From Megalonaias nervosa (lineage: Eukaryota; Mollusca; Bivalvia; Unionida; Unionidae), in the NCBI GenBank assembly GCA_016617855.1, contig JAECUM010001075.1:85190-149189 (forward strand): a DNA stretch of 64,000 bases. Reading direction: 5' to 3'. Shown in pieces: positions 23,500-35,494 of this stretch; the stretch's first letter is position 1, and the number at the start of each line of letters is the position of its first letter. The translations under genes and the position numbers were made by a program. Under the pieces are notes generated by a model. It worked only from the letters and a program-made list of their open reading frames with translations, was not told where the DNA came from and did no database searches.

Positions 23500-23662
23500 A
23501 TTGTTTGGTTTGACGTTTGGATTATTTAGTGCTGAGGAATTAAGTGCCTTGCCCATGCACACACCATGGTAGCTAACCTGAACTATCTGATGGTAGGATT
23601 TAAACCTGCATCTTCATAGTAATGAGTCCAGCACACTAACCACTTAGCCACCACGGCTTCTA
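23500..23662 (-). mobile_element. tRNA-derived SINE, family 1
   Basis: Minus strand reads 'GGTGGCTAAGTGGTTAG' (box A, fits TGGCnnAGTGG) and 'GCAGGTTTAAATCC' (box B with changes). Then 'AGCTACCATGGTGTGTGC' and a tail of 'ccaaac' repeats. Same family as 27070-27260 and 30977-31165. Confidence 0.85.
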
Positions 23663-24059
23663 GATGCATTAGTTGCTTGATACAACATGTATAGTGAAAG
23701 TCACACAGATCATGTATGTGCATTCACTCATCTTAAATTAAATATAACTTGTTGTTTTAAGATATAATACATGTACTAATTTTGCTTAACCAAATTCTAT
23801 TCAATCATGATTACTGAATGCCTTGCACCTTAACTGTAATCAAGAAACTTCTAGAAAAAAATTATCAATCCCTATTGGCTTTTACAATGGTGACCATGTA
23901 CTAAAACTAGATCAAGAAAAGAGCACATTGAGTCTAATTATCACAGCATAGGGTTATTCCAAACTTGTTTATCAATGTGTGTAGCTTTCATTGTGACATC
24001 ACAGCACATGACATTCAAACTGGATTGTACTGGATCACACCTTTAGGCTAACATACTTC
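23663..24059. other. Intron, no feature recognised
   Basis: Nothing supportable seen. Confidence 0.4.
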
Positions 24060-24308
24060 AATAATAATAATAATAATAATAATAATACACTGTAATAGCA
24101 ACAACAATAATAATAATACTTTATTTATAGAGGATGACTCATTAGTCATGGACTATTCTCCCTTGAGGCCCTTTTAATAAGAGTGTAACAATGCATATTA
24201 TATGAAAGATAGCAGTAATTACTGTTTATTTTAACACGTTTAGTATTAAAATACTAAATTCCATTATCTATTAGAAACACACACATGCTCATGATATTAC
24301 TTCTTAAA
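24060..24308 (-). mobile_element. 3' end of the outer LINE with (TTA)n tail
   Basis: On the minus strand, '..GCCTCAAGGGAGAATAG', 'ATGACTAATGAGTCATCC' and 'TCTATAAATAAAG' run into (TAT)n, shown on the plus strand as (aat)n at 24060-24118. This is the characteristic 3' UTR and tail of a CR1/L2-like LINE and completes the element whose 5' part is at 25099-26155. Confidence 0.75.
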
Positions 24309-25098
24309 TCATCATCATCATCATCATCAATCTCTTAACCTAAGAGGTTGTTGGGTAACCACAGTTGACTTTACAACCAATTCTCTCCATCTTTCCCTGT
24401 TCTCTACTGCCCTTTGGGAATCTCCAAATCACATTCCTGTCCACTCCTTAATGTTGTCCTCCCACCTCTTTTTTTCTGTCTGCCTCTTCTTCTGCACCCT
24501 CACACTATGCCTTGCAATATTGTTTTTGCCAGTCCAGATGATCTTGAGACATGACCGTACCACTTCAGTTTGCACTTTTTTACAGTGGTCAAGAGGTCTT
24601 CATAGGATCTGATGGCTCTTTGGATCCTGTTGTGGACTTCTTTGTTGGTTACATGATCAGTGTATGAGATGCCCAAGATCTTGTGGTAGCATCTCATTTC
24701 AAAGGTTTAAATCCTTCTTTGTAGATCTGATATGAGCATCCATGTTTCACAAGCATACAGAAAGATGGATGTGACAAATGAGCGCATCAGCCTTATTTTG
24801 GTACCAATAGCAATGTTGGTATCTTTCCATATTGGTCTCAACCTCGTCATTGCTGCTGTTGTCTGGGCAATCCTGCAAAGTAGTTCTGGTTTGGAGCCCT
24901 CATCTGTGACAATTGATCTCAAGTACTTGAAGTGTGTGACTCTTTCCAGCTTCTGTCCACTGACCTTTATTTCTGCACTGATGCCATTGCTGTTGTTTGT
25001 CATCAGTTTGTATTTTTCGGCACTAATCTCCATACCGTATGCTGTGGAGATTGTGTCGAGGCGCTCAACCAAATCAGCCAGTTCTTTTTCATCTCCTG
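24309..25098 (-). pseudogene. Second LINE, 3' fragment, inserted into the first
   Basis: The minus-strand frame 25106-24707 reads GDEKELADLVERLDTISTAY, then 'EISAEKYKLMTNNSNG', 'HFKYLRSIVTDEGS' and 'LYACETWMLISDLQRRI', the thumb/connector region of a non-LTR reverse transcriptase. It continues after a frameshift with 'MRCYHKILGISYTDHVTN' and 'KLKWYGHVSRSSGLAK'. Then come a degraded 'GRQKKRWEDNI..W' box and a 3' end of (TGA)n at 24309-24330. Flanking 9-mers cttcttaaa (24300-24308) and cttcataaa (25099-25107) match at 8 of 9 and look like its target duplication. This family is different from the LINE it entered. Confidence 0.88.
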
Positions 25099-26155
25099 CT
25101 TCATAAATACTGTAATATTTTAAGCAGATTTTACATGTAGTGGAAGCTTGTTCCATAGAAATGTACCAGAGTATAGGAAGCTCTTTTTAAATTGCTCTGT
25201 TCTTGGTTTTGGTGCTAGAAGGTTTCCATATGACATTGAGCTCAACTGGTACTGTCTTGAAAACAGCCTGAATAAATCCTGAAGATACTGTAGTACAGTT
25301 CCATGTCAACATTTATATACAAGAACAGCTGTGTGAAAATCTATCATTTCATATACTGAGAACCATCTGAAAAAACAATACTTTTGAGAGATGATCAATA
25401 GACACATCTAAAATTATGTGTGCTGCTTGCTTCTAAAGTTTATAAATCCTGTTAAGCTGAGATTCAGCACAGTCTCCCCAAACATATGAACAATAATCCA
25501 TTGTTGGAAGAATATATGACTTGTACTATAGATTGTGAGTTTCCATAGGTAAATATTTCTTGATTCTGCTGAGTAGTTCAATTCTGGATGACAGTGTTTT
25601 GCAAAGCTTGTCAATATGGTTATCCCATTGTAAATTATTATCTATAGACACACCTTCAAGCTTTTCATGTGTGACATTTTCTAAATGATGATTATTTACC
25701 GCAAGAGATAGTTCTGGGTTCCCTAATTTGTGTAGCTTTTGTGATGTCCCCAAAATCATACATTTTGTTATACCTTCATTAATTACCATCCTATTTTGTT
25801 TTGCCCAGTTTTGAACTCTAATAAGGTCTGAGTTTAATCTATTTTGGATAACTTCAGTATCAGAACTAAATGTATATAAGGTTGCATTATCTCTGCATTT
25901 GTGGATTCATTATTTAATGGTAGATCATCGATTTAGATAAAAAAGAGAAGAGGGCCTAAAACAGAGCCTTGAGGGACCCTTAAATGAATAGTGCGAGTTT
26001 GAGAGCTAATATTGTCAATGCTTAGATCTTTAACATTGATATTGCCATATGAACTTCTTGGGGTGTGTAAATAATGACCTTCTAAAGGAATATAGATGTA
26101 TGATGATACAAATAAAGTGAATAATTGCCATTTAAAGGTATGAAGAATCAAATTC
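25099..26155 (-). pseudogene. LINE reverse transcriptase relic (CR1/L2/Jockey type), 5' part
   Basis: The minus strand encodes a broken reverse transcriptase. The motif VPQGSVLGPLLFF (RT block with the conserved PQG.LGP) ends at 25936. After frame breaks come 'NATLYTFSSD', standing where the F/YADD active site belongs (now R-D-N, so dead), then 'VQNWAKQNRMVINEGITKCM' and 'LEGVSIDNNLQWDNHID', and finally 'FLWNKLPLHVKSA', the usual C-terminal Trp-Asn-x-Leu-Pro box of this LINE group. Stops and frameshifts are spread through it. A younger LINE fragment is inserted at 25098; the 3' end resumes at 24308. It is 5'-truncated and lies in sense orientation in an intron of the host gene. Confidence 0.85.
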
Positions 26156-27069
26156 TAAAAATTACACCCAGTGCTGAAATAATTGGTGTTGAATGCCTAC
26201 ATGACCTGCATGACTTTTATTATAGGAGAGGGCATATGGCCTATCCCACATTCCCAAGCCAGCAGTGGGTTACTTTTACTGCATGATATTTGAACTAGAT
26301 GAAGCATCTCTCGTAAACATTAATTGCCAACTTAAAAATTTCATTATTTTAATATACCAGTAAATCATACTTTAAATTCTAATGGGTTAAAATGTATTTT
26401 ATAAACTTGACCATGAATGGTCCCACTGCAGAAAAAAAAATTATAACAGCAAAAGCTCAAAGATATTGAAAAAATTTCAAATTTCCTGACAAGGTCTGAA
26501 AATTGAATCAGATCATTTAAATGTGAATAATTAATGCTTGTCAGATTCATTTGACTGTGAGTGGTTTTTATGCAATCTTGCTCACAAGCTTCTCAGCTTT
26601 AGATTGATAAAACAAGATGTCCCCTCGCAATGCACAAAAACCCCACAAAATACCAAACCTTTTGAAAGAAAACAAATTTAGGTGTTCATTTTATTTAATA
26701 ATCCTTACAAATAATTTTGAAAAAGCATTCATTCTGATAATTATAAAATCTTGCTGACGGAACACAAAAATGACCAAATGAAAAAATAAGTAGAAAGGAA
26801 AAGGATGAGAAAAATTTTTCCCAAATATGGTTGTTTGAAGAATTCTCATAGAATTAATGGGTGAGCAGGGTAGGGTGACTGTTAGTGAAAACAATCATTA
26901 CACACCCAAATAATGTGATGTTTATTACAGATTTTTCTCTGGAGTAGTGTGCATAACTGCACTTAATATCTGCTTTTGCTTTTCTTTAAGACTGACTTTT
27001 AACAATTTATCAATAAATGCAAATTTTGTTAAAGATCTATTTACCACAGTGAATTTATTATATTTGGAA
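26156..27069. other. Intron, no feature recognised
   Basis: Nothing supportable seen. Confidence 0.4.
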
Positions 27070-27260
27070 GAAGCCATGGTGACTCAGTGGTTAACATGCC
27101 TGATTTAAAACCCAAAGGGTACAGGTTTGAATCCAATCAATGGATCAGATTGGTTGGCTACCATGGTGTGTCCTTTGGCAAGGGACATTACTCCAACTGC
27201 CTAAGTAGCCTACTTGTTTTGCTGTGCCTTAAACACCAATCAAACCAAACCAAACTCAAG
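27070..27260 (+). mobile_element. tRNA-derived SINE, family 1, well preserved
   Basis: Box A 'tggtgactcagtggttaac' and box B 'caggtttgaatccaat' are spaced as in a tRNA gene. Then 'ggctaccatggtgtgtcc', 'aagggacattactccaac' and a 3' tail of (accaa)n at 27230-27255. Confidence 0.88.
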
Positions 27261-28010
27261 ACAAAAAGTGCTTCTGATTCATACAAACTGTTCATCTCAT
27301 TCCTGCACAAAGCAGATTATGACTGAGTATACAGTAAATTTAGAGAAGTGTTTATTGTTAAAATTTTGAACGAGTAACAGAGCTGATGTCTAATGTAAGG
27401 AATATCAAAAGCAATTATACCCATTAACTCCCATCAAATTAGCGAGAGTATTGACTAACTACACATTACTCAAGTTTGAAATTTTCCAATAGTTCAGAAA
27501 CAGGCTCTGCAACCTGTGGTTAAATTGACATCAATATGTAATTTGCAAAATTCAATCAATCATTTTTAGGATGAAAATACTCCAAAATGTTTGAACTTGT
27601 TGTTTGCATGGAAGTATGTTGAGGGACAGAAAAGAAATTAAAAGCAATTTTCCATTTGTATCATTAATTTTAGCTCACATTTAATTATTTTCAAGCATTT
27701 GCTTTTCAACTCTTTATCTAAATGTTTTTATTGTTCTGAAATTATATTATTAAGTCCTGGTTCTGGATCAGAATGAATGGACAACTAGACAGAAAGGCAA
27801 TGAGTATGAAGTTTCTCATATGTGCTTTTTTGAAGTAAATATTATCCTATGTAAACTGAAGTACCACCTTGTGGAAAATTACAGTACAACAAGATAGCAA
27901 TAACTAATACGAAACCATGTGGGCTTGAGGTTGCTCACCTGCCGACTCTACCAAAAAGCCAAATACAAGGGCATATGGCCATGAAATCTGGGTCTGTATG
28001 ATGCTTTCTG
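27261..28010. other. Intron, no feature recognised
   Basis: Nothing supportable seen. Confidence 0.4.
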
Positions 28011-28654
28011 ACAATGATAGGTTTTTCTATTTAAGTAACAGCAGCCATATTTGATGAAAGATTGGCATAATTTATACAAATGTGAAATTCCTTCATGGTA
28101 GAAAGCTTTCCATCAAATTAGTTTGGTGTGGATTTGTTATAGGATTTTCTATTTGGTATAATGGTGGCCAAATTTGATGGTGGATCAGCATCATTCAATG
28201 TACAAATTTGAAAGGTCTTTAACCTAGCATGCTTCTGGTCAAATTTGGTCTGTTCATCAGTACATGTATTTAAAATGTCATTAATAAATGTTTTTCTTCT
28301 GTTTTTTGTAAAAGCAGACAAATTTAATTACAAATTGGCATCATCATTAAAAAAGATCTTCATGTCAGAATGCTTTCTGCCAAACATAATATATACACAT
28401 TAGATGATGGCAGATTGGCATAACATGTAAAATTTGAATGACCTTCATACCAGAATGCTTTTCTGATAAATACGGTAAAATTCTTTCCAGTGATTTTTGA
28501 GAAGAGAAAAGATTTTTCCACTTTTTTAGTACCAGTATTTGATAACAAATTAATATCATCTGTTTACACATTTCCAAGACCTTCATGCCAGGATGCTCTC
28601 TCTGAAACTTAAAGTCTGTTCAGAAGTGTTTGAGATGAAGTCATTAAAGGGTTT
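28011..28654. repeat. Dispersed repeat R, tandem diverged units
   Basis: About four units with 'gccatatttgatg..agattggcat', 'tgaaattccttcatgg', 'gctttccatcaaatt' and 'gtcattaaagggtttt'. The last phrase is cut by LTR B1 and continues after it as 'ggttttctttattttattaat'. Confidence 0.8.
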
Positions 28655-30523
28655 TGTAAGGGTGCAAATTTCTGTCGATCTATGAAGAGCACATTAATTT
28701 GGGCAGGTGAATGATTAATTAGATTTATGGGAGCAGGCGCATGTTTAAATCACCATAATGCACGGATTTGTAATTGTTGTGTCAGGAGAGAAATGATTCT
28801 TAATTAAACATTTGTTTATTTAACTGTCAGACAGACTGATCTTGTATCGGAATTGTCAGATTTTGAGATTTTCCAGAATTAGTTATTTGGGAATTTAGAG
28901 GTCATGCAGACTACAAATTTTGCGCCGAGTTATTAAAGGCGGGAAAGATATTTAATCCGGATTGGTTATGCTAGATAAGGGGCGTGATTACCACATGAAA
29001 TCTTTGGTTTTAATATGTCCCATCACAAAAGTTTAGTCAGTCTACATTTATCTGCAAGAGAAAACAAAGGTAGGAGACTCCGAGGTCGAATTTAGAAGAA
29101 ATTCACTCGTAAAATAATTATCCAAGGGATCGGATGTCTGGAAAGTCAACGGACAAGATTTTGGCGGTAGAAGCGAGCGAAGCTTGAAAACACAAGGTAT
29201 TTTGCGCCAGTCTCACGTAATTCATTGATATCAATATAATGATTTGTTTGATTTATTTGCTTATATTTGCATGAATGTATTTGTTTAATTCGTAGATCAA
29301 TTTTTCTTGATATGAATAAAACTGTGTGAGTTCATCTATATGAATCCGTACAATGATATTCTTTATATAAGTTTGACAAACTGTTTGATTGTGTCATCTT
29401 GATTGTTATAGGAAAATATGTTCTAAGAATTTCATGCCTTACTTTAGTTGATATGAGTTAAGAGAATCCATGTGAATTCACCGACCTTAGATGATTTCAT
29501 GTATGATAAAGTCTTGAGTGCATATTGATTGAAATTAACATTTTAAACCATGAAGTGAGATTTCATATATGCTAGAGACTTGAATGTGTGTATTCGCTAG
29601 AAATAACGTAGTTAAGCCATGTAATGAATTTCATTCATTCATTTGTGTAATCGAGACGAGACCAGAACTGATGTCTCAGGGGATGTTAATGCGAGTCAGG
29701 ATGAAATAGCCATTAGGAAGTACATTAATCTTATGAAACTAGGTTTGTTTATGGTCTGCCATGTTTAGCTTGACCAGATAGCCTTTGGTATCTGTTTGAA
29801 TTCCGATAGAACTATATCTGACATAACGAGAGGGGGGAGTAATGATCTATTCCCAGTAGGATATCTGACAGAAGATTTAGGTTGCTTCTTTGTTTATTTT
29901 TGGAAGGTGAAATATCTCTACAGAACGTACACACGTACCAACCTATCGAAGTATCTACGTATCACGTACTTACATATCCACCTACCCACACAAAGTTCGA
30001 GGGCCGAAAGAGGCGAGACAATAGTGAGTTTGGAGAAGGAAAAAGTGGAAAGGACCAAGATGAACAGTCCCAAAAAAGTTGGAGAACAGTCACAGTGAAT
30101 CTGGAATGAACCGGAAATAATCAGGTTATGAAGTTGTACCAGGGCAATGACTTCGATTGTTCACTCGATTCTATGATGAACTAATTCTATCTTTTAAAAC
30201 AGATCAGCTATTTATATAATTATATTTGTGTTCTGAAATTTGGTGAATGATTTGTTTCAAAAAGAAGTGTATCTTCCTAATGTAATGCATTATCACAGTT
30301 GTTTCTGTAATTGATTAAATTTTTATTTTTTCCATGTACGAGGGTTCGTGTTATTCTGTTTTATATATCTGCTCAGATCTCTATCTATTCCACCTATAAG
30401 TTCACACTTTATATTAATATTTATTCAATCTGGGCAATAACACAGAAGGCGATCACCCTCTAGATAATGATAACCAAAATTCTACTACACCCACCCCCAA
30501 CAAAGTGGGGGCAATACGTAGCA
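28655..30523 (+). mobile_element. Solo LTR B1, 1869 bp, exact 5-bp target duplication
   Basis: Starts TGTAAGGGTGCAAATTTCTG and ends ...GGCAATACGTAGCA. It is flanked by ggttt at 28650-28654 and again at 30524-30528. Inverted CCAAT box (ATTGG) at 28961, 'tcactcgtaaaataattatcc' block near 29103, splice donor ACAAG|GTATTTTG at 29197, purine-rich block 29995-30110, AT-rich stretch, then the conserved end block 'gggcaataacac' ... 'ctagataatgataacc'. No second LTR and no gag-pol frame nearby. The full-length relative is B2 at 58802-60633. Antisense to the host gene. Confidence 0.88.
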
Positions 30524-30544
30524 GGTTTTCTTTATTTTATTAAT

Positions 30545-30965
30545 GGTGAATTATACAATAATAATAATAATAATAATAATGATAATAATTACTTTTTTTA
30601 AAGAAACTTATTTGGTGACGTGACCAACCTTCCATGAGGCCTTATATATATATATATATATAGTAGTTTTTTTACAAGATGAGATGTTTCAGACAACTGA
30701 TCTACTGCTACAATAAAATATGCACAAGGCTTGAAGGATGAGTACAAAGAACATGTGTCAGTCAATTATAGGTAAGTACATCATATACCAAAATCATACA
30801 ACTGATTGTTTCTTTAGATGTTGACTAAGAAGCTTTTTGAAAGCTGGGCATGAATCAGCTGACTTTATATGAGGTGGTATGGAATTCCATAGTTTGGCTC
30901 CAGAAAAAACAAAACTCTTCTTAAAAAGCCCTTGAATTTGGTTTAGGTAAATATAACTTGTTGTT
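30545..30965 (-). pseudogene. Truncated CR1/L2-like LINE, 3' end
   Basis: The minus strand from about 30955 reads 'GLFKKSFVFSGAKLWNSIPP' then 'HIKSADSCPAFKKLLSQHLK', the C-terminal box of the LINE reverse transcriptase, followed by a stop. About 200 bp of 3' UTR follow, and a (TTA)n tail appears as plus-strand (aat)n at 30554-30582. A short (TA)n lies at 30642-30661. Related in type to the outer LINE at 24060-26155. Confidence 0.85.
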
Positions 30966-30976
30966 CTGATGATAAG

Positions 30977-31165
30977 AGCTGAGGTGGCTCAGTGGTTAGC
31001 ATACCAGACTCATCACCAGAAGGGTATGGGTAAAATTCTACCATCTGCCCAGCCTGGGTCAGCTACCATGTTGTGTGTCCTTGGACAAAGAACTTTACTC
31101 AAATTGCATCAGGCACTAAATAACCTATTTCTGTTGCTGTGCCATAAAACACCAAACAAAACTAA
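30977..31165 (+). mobile_element. tRNA-derived SINE, family 1
   Basis: Box A 'ggtggctcagtggttagc' is perfect; box B is degraded ('gggtaaaattctacc'). The body 'tcagctaccatgttgtgtgt' and tail 'aaacaccaaacaaaac' match the copies at 27070 and 23500. Confidence 0.87.
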
Positions 31166-31330
31166 ACATCTGTGATGGATTGGCATCATTTGTATCAAAT
31201 TTAAAGACCTTAATGTTGAGATGTTCTCTGGCAAATATATGGATGATACACAATGGACAATTGGCCATACCATAAACTCACATAACCTCATAACTTGGTC
31301 AGCCAAACAATTCTTCAAATAAAGCTTCCT
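31166..31330. repeat. Dispersed repeat R fragment
   Basis: 'gatggattggcatcatttgt', 'aaagaccttaatgttgagat', 'gatgatacacaatggaca' and 'ccataccataaactcaca' match one unit of repeat R including its right end. Confidence 0.75.
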
Positions 31331-31421
31331 ATTATCACATATATGCAAATATTTGTGCTTTTAAAATACATGTCCCAAAAATGATATATTTAGTCAGAAA
31401 ACAGTAACCATCTATCTCAGG

Positions 31422-31589
31422 CAGTGGTCTCAAACTCAAACCACTCTGAGGGCTTGCATGAGGGCATTTTCGGTGGCCCAAGGGTTGTACCACTTTTGTT
31501 ATCTCTCATGACACCTATCATTTTGCAGGCCACAGGATACATCTTGGCAGGCCACATGCGGCCTGTGGGCTTTGCATTTGAGACCCCTG
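31422..31589. mobile_element. hAT-like MITE, 168 bp
   Basis: Terminal repeats CAGTGGTCTCAAACTCAA and ttgcatttgagacccctg are inverted copies of the well-known hAT type 'CAGGGGTCTCAAACTC'. The interior has 'ggcaggccacatgcggcctg'-like GC-rich palindromes typical of that group. The octamers on each side are only partly alike (atctcagg / ctctaggg). Confidence 0.82.
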
Positions 31590-31779
31590 CTCTAGGGTAT
31601 CAATTAAGTTAATTGGGAATTCAAACTAAGAAAAGCTTGATACTTCTGCATGAAATACATAGAGATGAATAAAAAATCAAATAAAATGTTTCATCACAAA
31701 TGACCATATTAACACCTTTAGTGACAAGTTTTTTTCCCCAGATGCCCTCATCTATTTAATTTCATACGGTACAAAATAC

Positions 31780-31996
31780 TACCATATGTACTCACTTATA
31801 AGAAGAGTGCAACTGCAAACTGCACAGACCCAGATCTACCACTGCAAATAGCACAGGCAGATCTGGCTCTGTGCAGGTTGTTAGGAGTAATGAATGGAAC
31901 AAGCAACATAGACCCTAATCTGCAAGTGCATTATGTGACAGTAGATCAGGATCTTTGTTGTTTGCAGTTTGACTTGACTTATGCAAGTACATACAA
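31780..31996 (+). mobile_element. Palindromic MITE copy 6
   Basis: Left end taccatatgtactcacttat, right end cttatgcaagtacata. Hairpin 1 arms 'ctgcacagacccagatct' and 'agatctggctctgtgcag'; hairpin 2 arms 'caacatagaccctaatctgc' and 'gtagatcaggatctttgttg'. Confidence 0.92.
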
Positions 31997-33600
31997 TATT
32001 TTAGCACTCTGCAACTTAGCACATGTTCAGTTCAAGAAAATGACAATATTATATCCCTAGTCACTTCTATCATAGGCATTTCTTAGAAAATCTTTCTGAG
32101 AAGTACCCACATTTCCTCATTTAAATGTGCAAGTAATCAGAATTACTGTTCTTCTTTACCTACAGTCCATCTTCATCAATAAAGTAACATTTTCTAGTCA
32201 GAATGAGTCCGAAGATGAACAGAGAACATAACACCAACATGAATTTGATTATTAGTCTGCATCCCACCCCACTCCACCCCACCCCTAAAAATGTACTCAT
32301 CATTATGCCTAAAATGTTTATTTATTAGATTTAGCTGACTTGGTACTGCAGGAAATGGGAGGGACATCAATAAATACCAAAGTGACAACAACAAAAAAAA
32401 ATGGATGGATTTGATAACTTTATTAACATCAATGAATATTCAAATTTTATCTGAATGCATTCTGATGCATTCAATGAAGATCTGAATAGGAAATGTTGGC
32501 ATTTGTTTCAGCTCTATGTATACTGCATATCAATCAATGTGTATCATATTCCATCTTTCTCTTCCTCTCCCTCTCTCTCTCTAACACAAAATGTTGATTC
32601 TTGCACCTCAGAATTTCACTCATGTCTTTCCTCCTGCTAACTGTATCAGCAGCTAGCAACAGTTAAATATGAAATATCTGTTTTGCTTAACAAAAAGTTA
32701 CATTGATAAACTTCTTCACAAAATGTTTAGCAAAAAGAAATGATATCCTTTAAACTGCATTTTAATGACAGTTGCCCTTATAATTAGTAATTATATTCTG
32801 ATTATCAAAAGGTCATATTTCTATCTCCAATACACCTTTTATAACGTGCATATTAACACATACCTGAACATGATTATCCTCTCTGAAGTCCTTCATCTAA
32901 TTGCTCCAGGTAAATGAGAAATCCTTGTCATTTTTGAAGAACAAACATTGACTCCCATTACTGATCAAGTGTGCAAAATACAAAATAATGTACCCGTGTA
33001 AACACAAGCAGGTATGAAGCATATACCAAACTAACACTGGCATGGCCTCTTAATCAATTCACATCCATTGTACCAAGACATTTGTCATACAAAGTATTTC
33101 CAAACATACATACAGTCCACTTAAAGAGTCCAACAAAGGGACAATTTTACAATAAGATTTGGTATCTAATTCCGTTCATCGACCTATTCCCATGGTACAA
33201 TATGAAATTATTCAATCAACAGTAATCTAGTTCCATTACTAATCCACTAATCTAAAGGCAGTGCTAAACATGCATGTATATGGCGGATATACAGGTATAG
33301 TATATTTCACTACTCACTACACTACTCAATCAAAACAAAACAATTAAATCATGCTGCCATATCACCCCAGGTTTAAAGGTTATCTTTGAAATTTATAATA
33401 AAATCCCTGGTTAGAGGGCGTTTAGCTTGTTCAACCAGAAAGACCTTGTAACTGAATATTTGGCATATCTGTCAATCTTCTCAGATCAAATGTATCAGCT
33501 GTCACTCATTACAGACTCTTTCCCTTTTATAACATGAAGTGCCATACATTAATGTAACTGACTTCACTGCTTTTAGGATAGATCCTCTTCAGATTTCATG
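31997..33600. other. Intron, no firm feature
   Basis: No repeat family recognised. A 33-bp exon-like segment at 32864-32896 was examined and rejected on phase. A short (ct)n occurs near 32558-32582. Confidence 0.4.
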
Positions 33601-33821
33601 CACCATCTGTACTTGCTTATAAGAGAAGCCCAACTGCAAACTGCACAAACCCAGATCTGCAGCGCATAATGCGCTGGCAGATCTGGGTCTGAGCAGTTTG
33701 CTAGGAGTAATCAGTAGAACAAATAGAATAGACCTTGATCTGCAGTTGCATTATGCTTCAACAGATCAGGATTTTATTTGTTTTGCAGTTCAACTCGACT
33801 TATAAGTGAGTATATAAGGTA
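33601..33821 (+). mobile_element. Palindromic MITE copy 7
   Basis: Left end caccatctgtacttgcttat, right end cttataagtgagtatataaggta. Hairpin 1 is excellent: 'cccagatctgc' / 'ggcagatctggg' with a loop that is itself palindromic (agcgcataatgcgct). Confidence 0.92.
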
Positions 33822-34315
33822 CAAGAGTCTAAATAAACATAATGAAGAGTTTCATTAATAATCTCTTCAATGAAACATGAGCTTGCATCGGAGCTATCAT
33901 GTAAACATGCAAATAAAATTACCATTAAGGACTTGCACTAACGTCACTGGATCAAAAAAATACACAAAAATAAATTCACATCAAAATTTTATTGTAATAT
34001 TTTAAAGACAATCCCGTAATTCTGATCAACTGGGAGCCATCTTAAAACGACATTGTGGGGGGAAAATTGATAACCTGGACTGAAAATGTGGCACAAGCTG
34101 AAGCATGAAAAACCTTCCATTAGAAAGGGATAGATCTGAAATCTCCCATGTATGTTTACATAGGATTCCTTTGTCTGCTGTGTCTGGGCATAGGAATGAT
34201 CAAATATATACATGTATTTATATATCATACACAACTACTGATTAGTAACCTGAATCTATTTAAAATACTGAAATAGCTGGTACCAGCAAATATAGCTATT
34301 GAAAGACTGGTTGAT

Positions 34316-34512
34316 TTTCTTATGAGACTTATACTATAACACAGATCCTGATCTACCATAACATAATGCACATAAAGATCAGGGTCTATATTGTTTGTTC
34401 TACTGATTAGTCCTAACAAAATGAATAGGCCCATATCTGCTGGCAGACTGTGATGGCACATCTGGATCTATGTAGTTTTGCGGTTGGATCCAATTTATAA
34501 GCAGGTATGTAT
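34316..34512 (-). mobile_element. Palindromic MITE copy 8, left end worn
   Basis: Begins with degenerate 'cttatgagacttatact', then 'cacagatcctgatctacca' and 'gatcagggtctatattgtttg' (hairpin 2 first, so inverted). Then 'tgatggcacatctggatcta' and right arm 'aatttataagcaggtatgta'. Confidence 0.82.
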
Positions 34513-35494
34513 GCATGTATCAGGGTAAAAATATTTTCAAAATCAATTGTTTACAATCCAGTTACCCAGCATATTTCTCTGGTTGCCCAGTAAATTACTT
34601 TGTGCTTCCAAGATTGCCAAAATCAAAATTATTTATTAACCTAATAAATAATCAAACAATTTTCTTGTGTCTGTCTTGTCTGTCTTGTTGTCCATCAGCT
34701 TTCTACAAGTTGGCCACCCCTGAGCACAAACCTAACCATGCTTTATGTTTTTCTGAGTTTACATCATTACTGTTCAGGTTATCATTAATTCAGTACTGTA
34801 CTATTATTAATCATGTGTCTAAACTGCCAGGAATTGTAACAATCCTTGTGGGACTTTTTATTTAGTCATGACACAAAAAGTCAATATACAGGTGTAATAA
34901 GTAGCAACAATTGTGACTGGGTAGATTGTGAAAATTTACCATATTCCTGTAGCTAAAGTTAGCCAACTGGAGCAACTGTCACATGCTCTACTGTGAATGC
35001 CCATTTCTTCAACTGACCAGTTGGGGAGAGTAGTACTAGGTCAGAGGAATTATATGTGTCAAGCCAAAGAAGAAAGAGACACCACCAAATGGTGTGTTGA
35101 CAAAAGATGAAAATTCAAGAGTTTAATTACTTTAAATGTTCACCCTGATGGGCTGGTGGTATAGATTGTGATTAATTAATCAGATAGTGAGTAGCTGACA
35201 CATGAGGGTTAAAATTTGCATTTTTCACATTCAACAGAGAGAATGACACTGACAAAGTACAGTATTTACTATTACACCATCAGACGAACTGTATTGTATT
35301 GAACTGAGTGCTGCATGCTGCTGGGTCTAACTGGGCATTTTAAATGCAAAAAGTGGAACAGTCCAATGGAATAAAGAATGTACTATCTAAGTTCAATTGA
35401 ATATATCTTTTACCACCTTGGTTGATGCAAAAATTACAAATTGCTATTTACTCAATGTTATGCAAAAATCTTTGTATCATAAACTGGAACTCAC
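34513..35494. other. Intron, no feature recognised
   Basis: Nothing supportable seen. A 116-codon open frame at 34515-34865 has no recognisable motif. Confidence 0.4.

Noticed and set aside
24732..25106. 124-codon plus-strand open frame
   Set aside because: It is the antisense shadow of the LINE reverse transcriptase on the minus strand.
13395..31165. Sequences with box A and box B taken as tRNA genes
   Set aside because: They lack a paired acceptor stem and anticodon arm, and each is joined to a shared non-tRNA body; they are SINE heads.
32864..32896. 33-bp exon-like segment (minus) reading MKDFREDNHVQ between AATTAG and GTATGTG
   Set aside because: Spliced after the exon at 35495 (phase 2) it gives AGA TGA, a stop. 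It fits only phase 0, which no neighbour offers at this position.
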